Assembly (NCBI GenBank): GCA_021790195.1
Contig: JAJYIF010000008.1
Span: 62,001-126,000, forward strand
DNA: 64,000 nucleotides
Direction: 5' to 3'
Source of the DNA: Nitrospirota bacterium
GTDB taxonomy: Bacteria > Nitrospirota > Thermodesulfovibrionia > Thermodesulfovibrionales > UBA9159
Under the pieces are notes generated by a model. The model was given only the letters and a program-made list of their open reading frames with translations, ran no database searches and was not told the origin of the DNA. The position numbers and the translations under genes are program-made. Positions 7,931 through 17,817 of this stretch are shown here, piece by piece; position 1 is the stretch's first letter, and each line of letters opens with the position of its first letter.

Positions 7931-8665
7931 TTACATCTGCCGTATAAGTTCATAAACCGCGGCCTCAATGCATGACCTCAATGCCTTATCCACGCCCTCC
8001 TTTCTCGATGACTTGTATCTTGCATCGGGATTAAGGGGGACCGACTTCCCTCCAAGGGCGGCAATGGATTGCGCCAGGTTGCCTATCCCGTAAACCCCGT
8101 GTTCGGAGGATTCTATGTTCTTTCTGACATCTACGGAATCGACGACAACGCCGGTCCGGGCATCGATTATCCTTACGTCGATCCCAATGCTGTTTGTCGT
8201 AGATGAACCTCCTACATCCATTCCGCCGACTGATACGCCGCCTTCGCTCTGTCTTTCTCCGGCATTGGCCTCACTTACCGTTCCTTCAAAAATCACCTGC
8301 GCTCCGACAAGTTTCTGGTTGGCCGTGTCTCCAGTCGTTAGTCCTTGTGCATTGAGTTGCTTTTCCCGGACTACTCCTTCACTCAGCCGTTGCCGCTCCA
8401 CGACCGTGAATGAACCAGATTTGATAAGAGCTGTAGTGAACATATCTGTGGCTGCTCTTCCGTTTATCTCCGGCACACTGCTTCTGAACTCGTAGACTGT
8501 AGCAACAGGTTTAGGATGGTTATTGTTATGCCTTAAACTTTCCAGTTTCTGCGTTGTCCTCGAATTATCCACATACGGCTCTTCCTCTCCGGCATATACC
8601 GGAAAAGAAACAAACACGGATGCAAACAAGACCGCAACAAAAACGATTTGCCTCAATTTGATCAT
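7931..8665 (-). CDS. CsgG/HfaB-like secretion or assembly protein
   Basis: 244 residues with a signal peptide ending Val-Tyr-Ala-Gly near residue 26. The body follows the CsgG pattern. It has a Thr-Val-Tyr-Glu-Phe-Arg strand, a Met-Phe-Thr-Thr-Ala-Leu helix, Phe-Thr-Val-Val-Glu-Arg, and Leu-Val-Gly-Ala-Gln-Val-Ile-Phe-Glu-Gly-Thr-Val. A Gly/Ser-rich insertion follows, then Ile-Asp-Val-Arg-Ile-Ile-Asp-Ala-Arg-Thr-Gly. CsgG lipoproteins form the curli export pore. This one lacks the lipobox cysteine, so it may be soluble or use another anchor. Its place beside small exported proteins and an OmpA protein suggests surface assembly (inference). Confidence 0.8.
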   Translation of the reverse strand: MIKLRQIVFVAVLFASVFVSFPVYAGEEEPYVDNSRTTQKLESLRHNNNHPKPVATVYEFRSSVPEINGRAATDMFTTALIKSGSFTVVERQRLSEGVVREKQLNAQGLTTGDTANQKLVGAQVIFEGTVSEANAGERQSEGGVSVGGMDVGGSSTTNSIGIDVRIIDARTGVVVDSVDVRKNIESSEHGVYGIGNLAQSIAALGGKSVPLNPDARYKSSRKEGVDKALRSCIEAAVYELIRQM

Positions 8666-8692
8666 CTCCCTCTCCTTTCATAGATAGTCTTT

Positions 8693-8881
8693 CTATTGTT
8701 CAGGATTGTCATCATTCCCCAGAATCGTTTCCCCCCTGCTCATAGGATTCAGTATCCCCCACAGTTCATCGAGATTGATAAATGCCCTTTTCCCTTCAAT
8801 TTCGGGCTCTTCCACAACACCCACAATCTTTTGTGGATTATCTTTCTCATAACGGTAGATCCGAACAATAAAGTTCCTCAA
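8693..8881 (-). CDS. Small conserved-looking protein, 62 residues
   Basis: Short cytosolic protein starting at a TTG with a GGAGG six bases upstream. It has an N-terminal strand rich in Arg, Ile and Tyr (Phe-Ile-Val-Arg-Ile-Tyr-Arg-Tyr-Glu), then Val-Gly-Val-Val-Glu-Glu-Pro and an acidic tail. It lies between the CsgG-like gene and the MalT/SARP regulator gene on the same strand, so it is probably part of the same operon. No family is assigned. Confidence 0.6.
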   Translation of the reverse strand: MRNFIVRIYRYEKDNPQKIVGVVEEPEIEGKRAFINLDELWGILNPMSRGETILGNDDNPEQ

Positions 8882-9023
8882 ATAGGCCTCCAGATCAAGA
8901 ATTGTTAATGTAAACGTTACCGGATGGAATGTTACAGATTTGATACATATTTTGACGGGGAGGGCAAATGCCGGTGAACGACAAGCCTTGTTACTGAAGA
9001 GATAGGGCGCGGAAGAAGAAAGC

Positions 9024-9713
9024 CTATTTTGAGTTTCTTATCTTATTCCGAAGGGCTTCGGTCTCAGGAGATGGTTCGGTCCCGAGGACCAAGGAAAGTA
9101 TTTTGCGGCAGCGCTCGTACGTTGCCAATGCTTCGGCATTTTTCCCTATTTTATGGAAGGCGAGCATAAGGCGTCTGTAAAATTCCTCCTGGAGATCATC
9201 CACTTCGAGTGCCCTCTCATGGCATTCTACTACCCTTTCCCACTGTCCTCCCTGCTCATAATAACTGGCTAATCTGCCGATGAGACGGATGAACTTGCTC
9301 TTTAACCGCTCTCTCATCGAAATCGTCCAAGACAGTTTGTGGTCACCGGGAAGAAACTCGCCTCTGTATATATCCACCGCATTTTCATATGCCTTGATAA
9401 GCTCGGGTATCCCGGCCGTATCGCTTTTTATTCTATGATTTGTCCTGTAGTCTTTCCAGAGTTCTTCCGACTTTTCCTCGAGGCGCTGAAATGCCCAGGC
9501 ATCGACCCAGCAGTATAGCGGAGAAAGAGTTATGCGCCCTTCCTTAAGTTCTATCGCGCCTTCCTGGCCAATCAGTTGTCGTAAGCGATGAAGAGTTGTC
9601 CTGAAGGAGAGGCTTGCGACGTCACCGTCTGCCTCCGGCCAGAGGGCATCTGTCAATTGCTCGTCGCTTACTTCCTTACTGCCGAACGCAATAATCGCTT
9701 TGAGCATAGCCAA
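9024..9713 (-). CDS. SARP/BTAD C-terminal part of a split MalT-type regulator
   Basis: 229 residues from the ATG at 9713, but the frame is open back to 9806. It begins with a winged-helix DNA-binding region (Ala-Leu-Trp-Pro-Glu-Ala-Asp-Gly-Asp, then Thr-Thr-Leu-His-Arg-Leu-Arg). It continues as a helical bacterial transcriptional activation domain with Tyr-Arg-Gly-Glu-Phe-Leu-Pro-Gly. It lies in the same frame as the 848-residue ORF upstream, separated by one TGA at 9807-9809. The 31 codons in between encode the expected start of the SARP domain. I read this as the C-terminal third of one protein broken by a nonsense codon. Confidence 0.75.
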   Translation of the reverse strand: MAMLKAIIAFGSKEVSDEQLTDALWPEADGDVASLSFRTTLHRLRQLIGQEGAIELKEGRITLSPLYCWVDAWAFQRLEEKSEELWKDYRTNHRIKSDTAGIPELIKAYENAVDIYRGEFLPGDHKLSWTISMRERLKSKFIRLIGRLASYYEQGGQWERVVECHERALEVDDLQEEFYRRLMLAFHKIGKNAEALATYERCRKILSLVLGTEPSPETEALRNKIRNSK

Positions 9714-9806
9714 TGGCTTCTGCTGAACCTTTCCGGCGGATTTTAGGGGCGCACTATCCTTTTCGAGTAGGAACCCTCCAAGGGTATGTATTTTGACGGG
9801 CCACGG

Positions 9807-12269
9807 TCATTTTTCGACATGCACCGGCGGCTGCTCAGGAGAAAGCTTTCTGATGCGAATCAGATCTAGGACATAATCAGTTTCTGTGCCATATTCGAGC
9901 GCCTTGACAGCAAGGTTGGACATGGCAACAGGATCCCACCACCAAAGGAGTTGGAAATATCCATGCTTTTTCCCCAGAGACAAGGCTTCCAGCAAAAGTT
10001 CTATGCCCAACTTCTCTTGTCCACTGTCCAAGGCGAATTGCGCCCGTGCGAGCCTGCATTGGAACTCCAGGACAGAACTCTTTGAAAGAATGGACAGCTC
10101 GAAAGCCCGTTCCAGATACTCTTCAGCTCTGTTGTCGCTGAGCGCGTGAAGAATCTGAGCCGTCGCATACAGGAGGACTATCCTTGCGAATATGTAGCCC
10201 GTTTTTTCGTCAAACTTCAACCCAATCTCGGCGCTATCTAATGCTCCAGAGAAGTTCCCTCTCAAGAATTCGTACAAACAATTCACTATATGATATGCGA
10301 CATATATTTCCTTACGTGACGGACTAAGCGTTGAGCTCATCTCTTCAAGATACCGCTTTGCCTTTGCCATCTCACCTTTGATCAAGAAGCTGTAGATCCC
10401 GAGGGCAAAAAACATGTGGTCCCAGAAGTGCAGACCTTTTGCTGCGCCGAATTCCAGGCCTTCGGAAATTCTCTTTGCCGACTCTTCCGCGGTTGACGCA
10501 TACCATAAGTGCCTTCCAGCAAGCATAACGCGTGACAAAAGCTGTTCCGAATTCGATGTCTGAGGTGAAGATGTCAATTGCTTGACCTGTTCGAGCAAGG
10601 CATCACATTGACGAAAATCGCCTATCCAGGAATAATATATATTTGCGACCATCATTGCGAACAGACTGCTATTGGCAACATTGGTTTGTATCGCGAGAGA
10701 AACCGAGCGCTCAATAAATTCCGCTGTCCGCGGATAATCCGGTCTGCGAATGAGAAGCGCAAGGCTGATCGCATTTGCGGCCCTTATCTGGACCTCCGGA
10801 GTATTTGTCGAAAGAACCTCCTCGACCCTTTCAAAATAGACAGATATCAGATCGTCGAGGGGATGAAAGTCGTTCCACTCAGCCATGAAGGCATCGATAA
10901 GGGAGGACCATGACAAGACCATGCCTACATTATCATTTGTGACTGTGAAAAGGTTAAACGCCTGTTCGAGTTCGATGCGTGCGCCGGCAAGGTCATATCC
11001 CATGTGGCATATGCCGGACCAGTAGAGCAGCCACTGTGAGTTCTTTATCAAGTCCCTTGGAAGGGCCGAAAGCCATTTCGTGATTGTCTGAGCGCGCCCC
11101 GCTGCGACAAGTGGACCTGCATAGTTCATCACAGCTCTCGTGATGGACTCCCAGTCCCGAGACTCGATGTAAAGGTCAACGGCGCTTTCAATAAAGCCAT
11201 TCTCCTCGATCATCGCTCCGGCCTGCTTCTTGAGAATCGCGAGCTCATCAGGTTCGAACCGTAGCTTTGCTTGAGACTGGAGGAATCTCCTGAAGAGGGG
11301 ATGAAACTGAAAAGTGATCTCATTACCGGGAAGCAATTCAATAAAATAGTGGCTTCTGCCCAGACCTGACAATATTATCCCCGCGTGATCAGAGCCGGAG
11401 AGCGTGGTAGCAATGGACTCAGTTATCACCGGCAACAAAGATGTTTTTAAAAGGACTATCTGTGTCTCGGGATCAGTTTGCTCGAATATCTCGGTCGAAA
11501 AATAGTCGAATATGGCAGATAAAGAGAGTTCGCTTATGCGTGACAAGTGATAAAGGCCCCGCCGGTCTCGCTTCACCGTCTCCATATAGAGCACGAGCCC
11601 GGCCGCCCATCCTTTTGTCACGTCATAGAGTTCTTGTTCTTTGCCCAGCGGAAATACGTCGCCAATTCGCTTGTGAATAAATTCTTCAGACTCGGTTTTG
11701 GTGAATCTGAGGTCGTTCCATCCGATAAGCAGCAATCTACTTCCTGCTATAAACGCGGACATTTGGGACACAGGATCAGACCTGCTTATCAAGAAGACCC
11801 TCAGCCCCTCCGGTAATACAGCAAGGCCGTTTGCGATTACGTCATGAAAGCCCTCTGCCCGCGCCTCGTGATAATTATCCAATACTAGGGCGCAGGGAGG
11901 CCTCAACCTGCTGAAGAGGTCTTCAAAAAAACGTCTTGTAAAAGCAGGCACACCGAGCATATACTCAGGTGTCAGAACAGGGAGCGGCTTCTTTTTTCTA
12001 GGTACCGCGTTTCGAGCCGCCTTACCCATATAATAGAAAAAAGTCGCAAGATCCGAATCTCTTGAATCCACCTGATACCACAGAGAAGGAATGTTTCTGG
12101 CGTCAAGATAACTGGCGATGAGGGTTGTTTTCCCTGCACCAGCAGGCCCATTTACCCAGACAACGGGACGGCTTATTTCCGCATCGAGCAGGCTAAATAG
12201 CCTTTCCCTCTGCAAGATATTCGACATGGCAGGCCGTGTTATCTTGGCTATTGGTGGACGCTTATTCAT
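9807..12269 (-). CDS. MalT-like STAND ATPase regulator, N-terminal part, ends at in-frame TGA
   Basis: About 820 residues from the ATG at 12269; the frame extends to 12353. I chose the later Met because the family starts just before a Lys-Ile-Thr-Arg-Pro motif. The Walker A motif Gly-Pro-Ala-Gly-Ala-Gly-Lys-Thr-Thr sits near residues 41-49 and a Walker B-like Ala-Leu-Val-Leu-Asp-Asn-Tyr follows. Next come a winged-helix segment and a long TPR-like helical region to the end. Proteins of this kind normally carry a C-terminal SARP domain. Here that domain follows in frame after a TGA. The target is unknown; the neighbouring secretion genes are candidates. Confidence 0.85.
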   Translation of the reverse strand: MNKRPPIAKITRPAMSNILQRERLFSLLDAEISRPVVWVNGPAGAGKTTLIASYLDARNIPSLWYQVDSRDSDLATFFYYMGKAARNAVPRKKKPLPVLTPEYMLGVPAFTRRFFEDLFSRLRPPCALVLDNYHEARAEGFHDVIANGLAVLPEGLRVFLISRSDPVSQMSAFIAGSRLLLIGWNDLRFTKTESEEFIHKRIGDVFPLGKEQELYDVTKGWAAGLVLYMETVKRDRRGLYHLSRISELSLSAIFDYFSTEIFEQTDPETQIVLLKTSLLPVITESIATTLSGSDHAGIILSGLGRSHYFIELLPGNEITFQFHPLFRRFLQSQAKLRFEPDELAILKKQAGAMIEENGFIESAVDLYIESRDWESITRAVMNYAGPLVAAGRAQTITKWLSALPRDLIKNSQWLLYWSGICHMGYDLAGARIELEQAFNLFTVTNDNVGMVLSWSSLIDAFMAEWNDFHPLDDLISVYFERVEEVLSTNTPEVQIRAANAISLALLIRRPDYPRTAEFIERSVSLAIQTNVANSSLFAMMVANIYYSWIGDFRQCDALLEQVKQLTSSPQTSNSEQLLSRVMLAGRHLWYASTAEESAKRISEGLEFGAAKGLHFWDHMFFALGIYSFLIKGEMAKAKRYLEEMSSTLSPSRKEIYVAYHIVNCLYEFLRGNFSGALDSAEIGLKFDEKTGYIFARIVLLYATAQILHALSDNRAEEYLERAFELSILSKSSVLEFQCRLARAQFALDSGQEKLGIELLLEALSLGKKHGYFQLLWWWDPVAMSNLAVKALEYGTETDYVLDLIRIRKLSPEQPPVHVEK

Positions 12270-12503
12270 CAAAACCTGCAGTTGCGCCATGAACCGGCCC
12301 ACGGGCGAAGCCGATGCAGGGCGATAATATCGTAAATAGCAAAGAGAAAACATTAGGACAAAATCTATTCATTTGTGCTCCCTACGGTCCGGTACCGCGG
12401 CGATTTCTCTTTTTTGTCTGCAAGAAGCATGTTTCCACGCCTCGAATTCGACGGCTGATTTTGAAAGTAATCTACTTTGGATTGAATCTAATTTCCGATA
12501 GAA

Positions 12504-12791
12504 TCAGAGGGAAAAGCTAATAGGCGGGCCTCGGAATTCCTTTGATGAGACAATAGTTACACAGCGAGCGCTCAGTCTTTCGAAAACGACATGGGTCCTT
12601 GAGGTTTCATAACGGATGATGGATGGCTGCGACGCTCCTTTCGCAGATGAATAAGAGGAGGCGAATTCGCAAATAATACATTTAGGATGGTTCTTAAGAT
12701 CAATGTGATGGTGAATACAAGCAATCAAAATGGAATAAAGAATTGCGGTAATGAGAAGAATTGTCGTAATGCCAATTTTTAATATATTCAA
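12504..12791 (-). CDS. Small single-TM protein with HHH and CxxC motifs
   Basis: 95 residues from a TTG at 12791, preceded by GAGGGGG at five-base spacing. A weaker start lies at 12815. One membrane segment spans about residues 5-22. After it come His-His-His-Ile-Asp and Cys-Ile-Ile-Cys, a pattern often seen in small periplasmic metal-related proteins. The C-terminal half is polar and basic. No family is named with confidence. An AT-rich stretch at 12840-12910 upstream may hold its promoter. Confidence 0.55.
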   Translation of the reverse strand: MNILKIGITTILLITAILYSILIACIHHHIDLKNHPKCIICEFASSYSSAKGASQPSIIRYETSRTHVVFERLSARCVTIVSSKEFRGPPISFSL

Positions 12792-13184
12792 CTTGCCCCC
12801 CTCGTTCCGAAACAAAAAAAATTAAGAGGCACGGAACGATCTATGCCCTCTTCTACTTATATTATTATTATTAAGATTAATATACATAAAAAAGTATTTG
12901 ATGTAAAGAACAAAGTTTAAGTCAAGATTTTCTTCAGGTTCTGTGTTGTGATAAAGATAACACTTTTTCGAATGGCGCCCGGTGTCCGGACTACCTCACG
13001 ACTAGAGACCGTCCTACACCCCGAGCGAGTATCGGCTCAACCCCGAAAGCTTCATGGAAAGGGAAAACAGCACCGGGACCGAAAAAAGCTAAGTGGCGGG
13101 AGAGATCCTGAACAGGGCATGTGCCGCTACCGCCTTCTTTATTTTTCATTAAATGTAATCACAGGTAGCGAGATCGAGACCGAT
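12792..13184. other. Non-coding stretch with AT-rich promoter-like DNA
   Basis: Bases 12850-12920 are AT-rich (ATT triplet run, then GATTAATATACAT), suitable for a promoter. Bases 12960-13140 are GC-rich with short complementary pieces, but I could not fit them to a known riboswitch or small RNA. The plus-strand ORF here has no recognisable protein character. Confidence 0.4.
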
Positions 13185-13388
13185 TTACCTAGCATATCTC
13201 GATACGGTTTCATAATCCTTATCGGTCGTAAGGACAAATCTCCGTGCCCCGAAATTCTTCAAGACACTTCTGCCGGGCGGGTCGGCATGCATGATCAAAA
13301 GAACCTCATCGAGCCTATTCTTGACGAAAGCGTCAAGGTCTTTTCTCACTGCCAGGCCGTTCTCCGGTGCTTCTGGAGATGTTTCAGC
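13185..13388 (-). pseudogene. 3' remnant of a PhnD-like substrate-binding protein gene
   Basis: On the minus strand, in a different frame from rlmN, 67 codons read as the C-terminus of a phosphate/phosphonate-type ABC binding protein. Key pieces are Gly-Leu-Ala-Val-Arg-Lys-Asp-Leu, Asp-Pro-Pro-Gly-Arg-Ser-Val-Leu, Asn-Phe-Gly-Ala-Arg-Arg-Phe and Asp-Lys-Asp-Tyr-Glu, ending in TAA at 13185. There is no start codon or upstream part. The remnant begins at the rlmN stop and overlaps it by a few bases. Confidence 0.6.
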
Positions 13389-14409
13389 CCGGACCGTATC
13401 CCGCCTTCAGCTGCCCGCAAGCCGCGAGGATGTCCTGGCCTTTGCTCTTCCGTATGAGCGCGGTAATATTGCCCTCCAACAGGATCTCCTGAAATCGGGC
13501 TACCGCCTCGTCCGGTGAACGCTCGAAATCGCATCCTGCGAAGGGATTGAACGGGATCAGGTTCACCTTGCAGGGAACGCCCTTCAGGAGTTTTATAAGA
13601 CGTTTGGCGTCGTCCGCCGAATCATTGACGCCGCCTAGCATCACATATTCAAAAGTTATCCTCCTCCTCGGCTCAAGCGGAAATCTTCTGCAGGCATCCA
13701 TAAGGACCTTCAAGGGATATTTCTTATTGATAGGCATGATCCTGTCTCTCACCTCATCCGTGGTCGCATTGAGCGATATCGCGAGATTGACGCTTGGCGC
13801 CTTCTGCGAAAGTTCGAGTATCTTCGGGGCGATGCCGGAGGTGGAGAGGGTTATCTTCCTTTTCGAGATCTTCATGGGTCCCGCCATCCTCCATAATGCC
13901 TCGACCACCTCGTCAAAGTTCGCAAGCGGCTCGCCCATCCCCATAAGAACGATATTTGTGACCCTGCCCTGAATGAGCCTGTTCACCGAAAGCACCTGGT
14001 CCGCGATCTCGTATGCCCTGAGATTGCGCTTTGGTTTGAGCTTCCCAGTGAGGCAGAACAGGCAGCCCATGGCGCAGCCGACCTGGGAGGAGATACATTG
14101 CGTCAGACGGTCCTTGTCAGGTATGAGCACACTCTCTATGCTCTCGCCGTCTTCGAGTCCGAAGAGGAATTTTTCGGTGCCGTCCGCGGAGGTCTGCCTG
14201 TCGAGCAACCTGAGACTGCTTATAAACGCAACTCCGGAGAGGCTTCTCCTCAGGTCCTTCGACAATTCGGTGATCTCCTCTATTGATCCGATCCTCCCTT
14301 CATATATCCAGTGAAGGAGTTGTTTCGCCCGGAAGGCAGGAAGACCTTGCTCTTTGACGAATGCGTCCATCTCCTGCTTTGAAAGCGCCTTGAGGTTTAT
14401 TCTTTGCAT
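13384..14409 (-). CDS. rlmN: Dual-specificity 23S rRNA/tRNA methyltransferase RlmN
   Basis: 341 residues, normal for RlmN, a radical-SAM enzyme that methylates A2503 of 23S rRNA and A37 of tRNAs through a methyl-cysteine intermediate. The CxxxCxxC cluster motif is at residues 112-119 (Cys-Ala-Met-Gly-Cys-Leu-Phe-Cys). Other family signatures are Gly-Met-Gly-Glu-Pro-Leu-Ala-Asn, Leu-Ser-Thr-Ser-Gly, Asn-Leu-Ala-Ile-Ser-Leu-Asn-Ala and a C-terminal Ala-Ala-Cys-Gly-Gln-Leu holding the methyl-carrying cysteine. The frame is open to 14508, but the ATG at 14409 starts at the usual place. It is divergent from the CBS gene. Confidence 0.95.
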   Translation of the reverse strand: MQRINLKALSKQEMDAFVKEQGLPAFRAKQLLHWIYEGRIGSIEEITELSKDLRRSLSGVAFISSLRLLDRQTSADGTEKFLFGLEDGESIESVLIPDKDRLTQCISSQVGCAMGCLFCLTGKLKPKRNLRAYEIADQVLSVNRLIQGRVTNIVLMGMGEPLANFDEVVEALWRMAGPMKISKRKITLSTSGIAPKILELSQKAPSVNLAISLNATTDEVRDRIMPINKKYPLKVLMDACRRFPLEPRRRITFEYVMLGGVNDSADDAKRLIKLLKGVPCKVNLIPFNPFAGCDFERSPDEAVARFQEILLEGNITALIRKSKGQDILAACGQLKAGYGPG

Positions 14410-14562
14410 AGACCGGTTCTTCTCCCGAAAGTCATTAATTATAACAACTCTTGTCGTTTCCTTGTCCCTGCCTCTTCCGGCGGAGCCGGCAAAAGTCCCC
14501 TCTTGCATCTTTGCGCTTCAGTCATTATTATGTATACAAACTTGAACGAGGCGGGTGATGAC

Positions 14563-15180
14563 ATGGATGATTTCGATCTTGAATGTTTGCTGAATGAGAT
14601 TTGCGACGAGGATGTCGAGGCGGCGGCCAGGGAGATGAAGCTCGGCCTGACCCTTACGGCCGACGACCTGCAAAAGATCTACTCCATCGCATGCAGGCAT
14701 GCGCAGGCCCGGGTTGCCTCCGCCATGCGGGTCCGCGATGCAATGACGCGGGATGTGCTTTCGGTCAGCAAGTATGACGATATCAGCAATGCCGTGAGGC
14801 TTCTTGCGGAAAAGAATATCAGCGGACTGCCGGTAGTCGACAGGGAGAACCGCGTGGTCGGCATTGTCTCGGAGGCAGACGTTGTCTCTATGGTAGGTTC
14901 GAGGAGGGCGCACACGTTCAAGGAGCTCCTGCGGTCTATCGTCGGGCATCCGCTTCCGGAGCGAAAGATCGGACACCTCGTGGGAGATATTATGACATCC
15001 CCAGCCATCACCGTATTCGCCGATACCGAAATCAGCGAGGCGGTGCGGCTCATGGACAGCCGGAGGATACGGCGGCTTCCTGTGGTGGACAAGGACCAGA
15101 GACTCGTAGGACTTATCTCGCGCTCTGATATCGTCAAAGCGATGGGCAGGAAACTTACCGAAGCCGGCAAGGAAGCATAA
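14563..15180 (+). CDS. CBS-domain pair protein
   Basis: About 205 residues from the ATG at 14563 (GGCGGG upstream); an alternative Met is at 14530. The first 60 residues are acidic and helical with no known domain. Two CBS domains follow, each with the Asp-Ala-Met/Asp-Ile-Met start and the Gly-Leu-Pro-Val-Val-Asp or Arg-Leu-Pro-Val-Val-Asp core, then Val-Gly-Ile-Val-Ser or Val-Gly-Leu-Ile-Ser. CBS pairs bind adenosine nucleotides and regulate partner proteins. The partner here is unknown. The gene appears monocistronic. Confidence 0.85.
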   Translation: MDDFDLECLLNEICDEDVEAAAREMKLGLTLTADDLQKIYSIACRHAQARVASAMRVRDAMTRDVLSVSKYDDISNAVRLLAEKNISGLPVVDRENRVVGIVSEADVVSMVGSRRAHTFKELLRSIVGHPLPERKIGHLVGDIMTSPAITVFADTEISEAVRLMDSRRIRRLPVVDKDQRLVGLISRSDIVKAMGRKLTEAGKEA

Positions 15181-15215
15181 CGCCGCTTCGGGTAGTCGGG
15201 CAGCCCCGGGAAAGA

Positions 15216-16325
15216 TCAGGCCGCCTGTCTTATCTCCCCTAGGATTGTACGGATAGCGTTTTCCTGCGACTCGATGCTCTCTACAAGCCTGAACTGCATG
15301 AGCGCCCTCGTAAGGTTCTGCCCTTGCAGCTTTACTTTGAAATACAGATCGCCCTCCAGGTGGTCTGTAAGAAATCTCAGGCCGAGCTCAAAGGCTATCA
15401 GGCGCACTGAATCGTAGAAGTAGTCGAAGTCATCCGATGTGAGGAACTCTCCCGCTGCTGCGAGATAGCCCCTCAGGATGGCGCGGCAGAGGTCTGTATC
15501 GAAACGCACTTCCTGCCAAAGTTCAGCTTCTTCTCCTGTAGCGTTACAGCCCGAGCGCAGGCAGTCACCGATGTCATAATGTACGAGCCCCGGCTTGACT
15601 GTATCCAAATCGACGATGCCTACGGCCTGCCCCGTCGAGTCGTCGATCATTATATTGTCTACCTTCGGATCTCCGTGAATCGGGCGGGGAAGGAGTTTGC
15701 CCGTCGCCTTCGCATCCTCAAGCACGTGCGCCCATGGACGCCGCTTACTCACAAATCTTTGGCAATAAGTCATTTCGGGTGATTTGTCCATTCTCTCTTT
15801 CTTCTGAAGGACATGGTCATAGCGCCTCAGATAAAGGGGGGTAACATGAAACCCTTTCAGCGTGTCGGACAGTCTTTCCGGGGGCAGGTCTGCGAGGAGG
15901 GCGTGGAAAACACCAACCGCATATCCGACTTCGCAGGCGTGATCGAGATTCCGTATAGTATCGAAAGACCGCGCGTTTTCAATAAGGCCGGCAGCGCGCC
16001 AGAAGGACCCTTCCGGGTCGGTCCAGTGGTCGCCGCCGTTATCTGTAAAAAGGATTAGAGGGAATTCCCAGCGTCTGCCGGCCGGAAGCGGCTTTTGTTT
16101 CAGGCGTCCTTCGATATGCTCTGCGGCGATGCGCATATTGCGCATGACGAGGTGTGGCTGATGAAACACGCGCGTGTTGACGCGCTGAAGGACAAACCTC
16201 TTTCCCTCCGGTGGATTCAGCGTGACCAGGAAGGTGTCATTGATATTGCCGCTGCCGAATTCGCGGACATCAACAACCCTGCCCTCGGGCGTGAAATGCT
16301 CTGCGACTGTGAAGAGATCAAACAC
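15216..16325 (-). CDS. APH-family sugar kinase, N-acetylhexosamine kinase-like
   Basis: 369 residues of the aminoglycoside-phosphotransferase/choline-kinase fold. Visible motifs are the nucleotide loop Gly-Ser-Gly-Asn-Ile-Asn-Asp-Thr, the Lys/Arg strand Phe-Val-Leu-Gln-Arg-Val-Asn, the catalytic loop His-Gly-Asp-Pro-Lys-Val-Asp-Asn and the metal site Ile-Val-Asp-Leu-Asp-Thr-Val. The spacing and the Asp-Leu-Asp-Thr-Val-Lys-Pro-Gly motif resemble NahK-type N-acetylhexosamine 1-kinases. The exact substrate cannot be told. It is last in the minus-strand run after ahcY, separated from it by a repeat. Confidence 0.8.
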   Translation of the reverse strand: MFDLFTVAEHFTPEGRVVDVREFGSGNINDTFLVTLNPPEGKRFVLQRVNTRVFHQPHLVMRNMRIAAEHIEGRLKQKPLPAGRRWEFPLILFTDNGGDHWTDPEGSFWRAAGLIENARSFDTIRNLDHACEVGYAVGVFHALLADLPPERLSDTLKGFHVTPLYLRRYDHVLQKKERMDKSPEMTYCQRFVSKRRPWAHVLEDAKATGKLLPRPIHGDPKVDNIMIDDSTGQAVGIVDLDTVKPGLVHYDIGDCLRSGCNATGEEAELWQEVRFDTDLCRAILRGYLAAAGEFLTSDDFDYFYDSVRLIAFELGLRFLTDHLEGDLYFKVKLQGQNLTRALMQFRLVESIESQENAIRTILGEIRQAA

Positions 16326-16361
16326 TGCCCTTATGGAATTCTATATTGATGAGACGTTGAA

Positions 16362-16444
16362 GTCATGCCGGCGAAAGCCGGTATCCAGCGACTTTTCAGG
16401 AAATAGAACAACGTAACTGGATTCCGGGTCAAGCCCGGAATGAC
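16362..16444. repeat. Short inverted-repeat element (REP/MITE-like)
   Basis: An 83-base element with imperfect inverted ends. The left end runs from GTCATGCCGGCGAAAGCCGG to CCAG; the right end starts CTGGATTCCGGG and ends GGAATGAC. Each arm can also form its own hairpin (CCGGCGAAAGCCGG; CCGGGTCAAGCCCGG). Such GTCAT...ATGAC elements are widespread dispersed repeats in bacteria. It sits between ahcY and the kinase gene. Confidence 0.75.
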
Positions 16445-16469
16445 GAACAACTTACTGTAGGCGATTTCA

Positions 16470-17816
<1,347 letters not shown>

Positions 17817-17817
17817 T

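Noticed and set aside
9807-9809. TGA read as selenocysteine in the MalT-SARP regulator
   Set aside because: The family has, as I recall, Trp here and no redox role; no hairpin typical of a selenocysteine insertion signal was recognised just downstream. A TGG to TGA change is simpler.
9807-9809. Alternative genetic code with TGA as Trp
   Set aside because: TGA ends many intact genes in this window, for example rlmN at 13384 and the HEAT-repeat gene at 33006.
12960-13140. Structured RNA or riboswitch in the GC-rich gap
   Set aside because: I compared it by eye with cobalamin, c-di-GMP, molybdenum cofactor and RNase P patterns and found no matching core. Left as unassigned.
12948-13457. 169-codon plus-strand ORF
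   Set aside because: Its composition is not protein-like and half of it is antisense to the PhnD-like remnant and rlmN end.
16362-16444. Insertion sequence
   Set aside because: The element is only 83 bases and codes for nothing; it is a short dispersed repeat.
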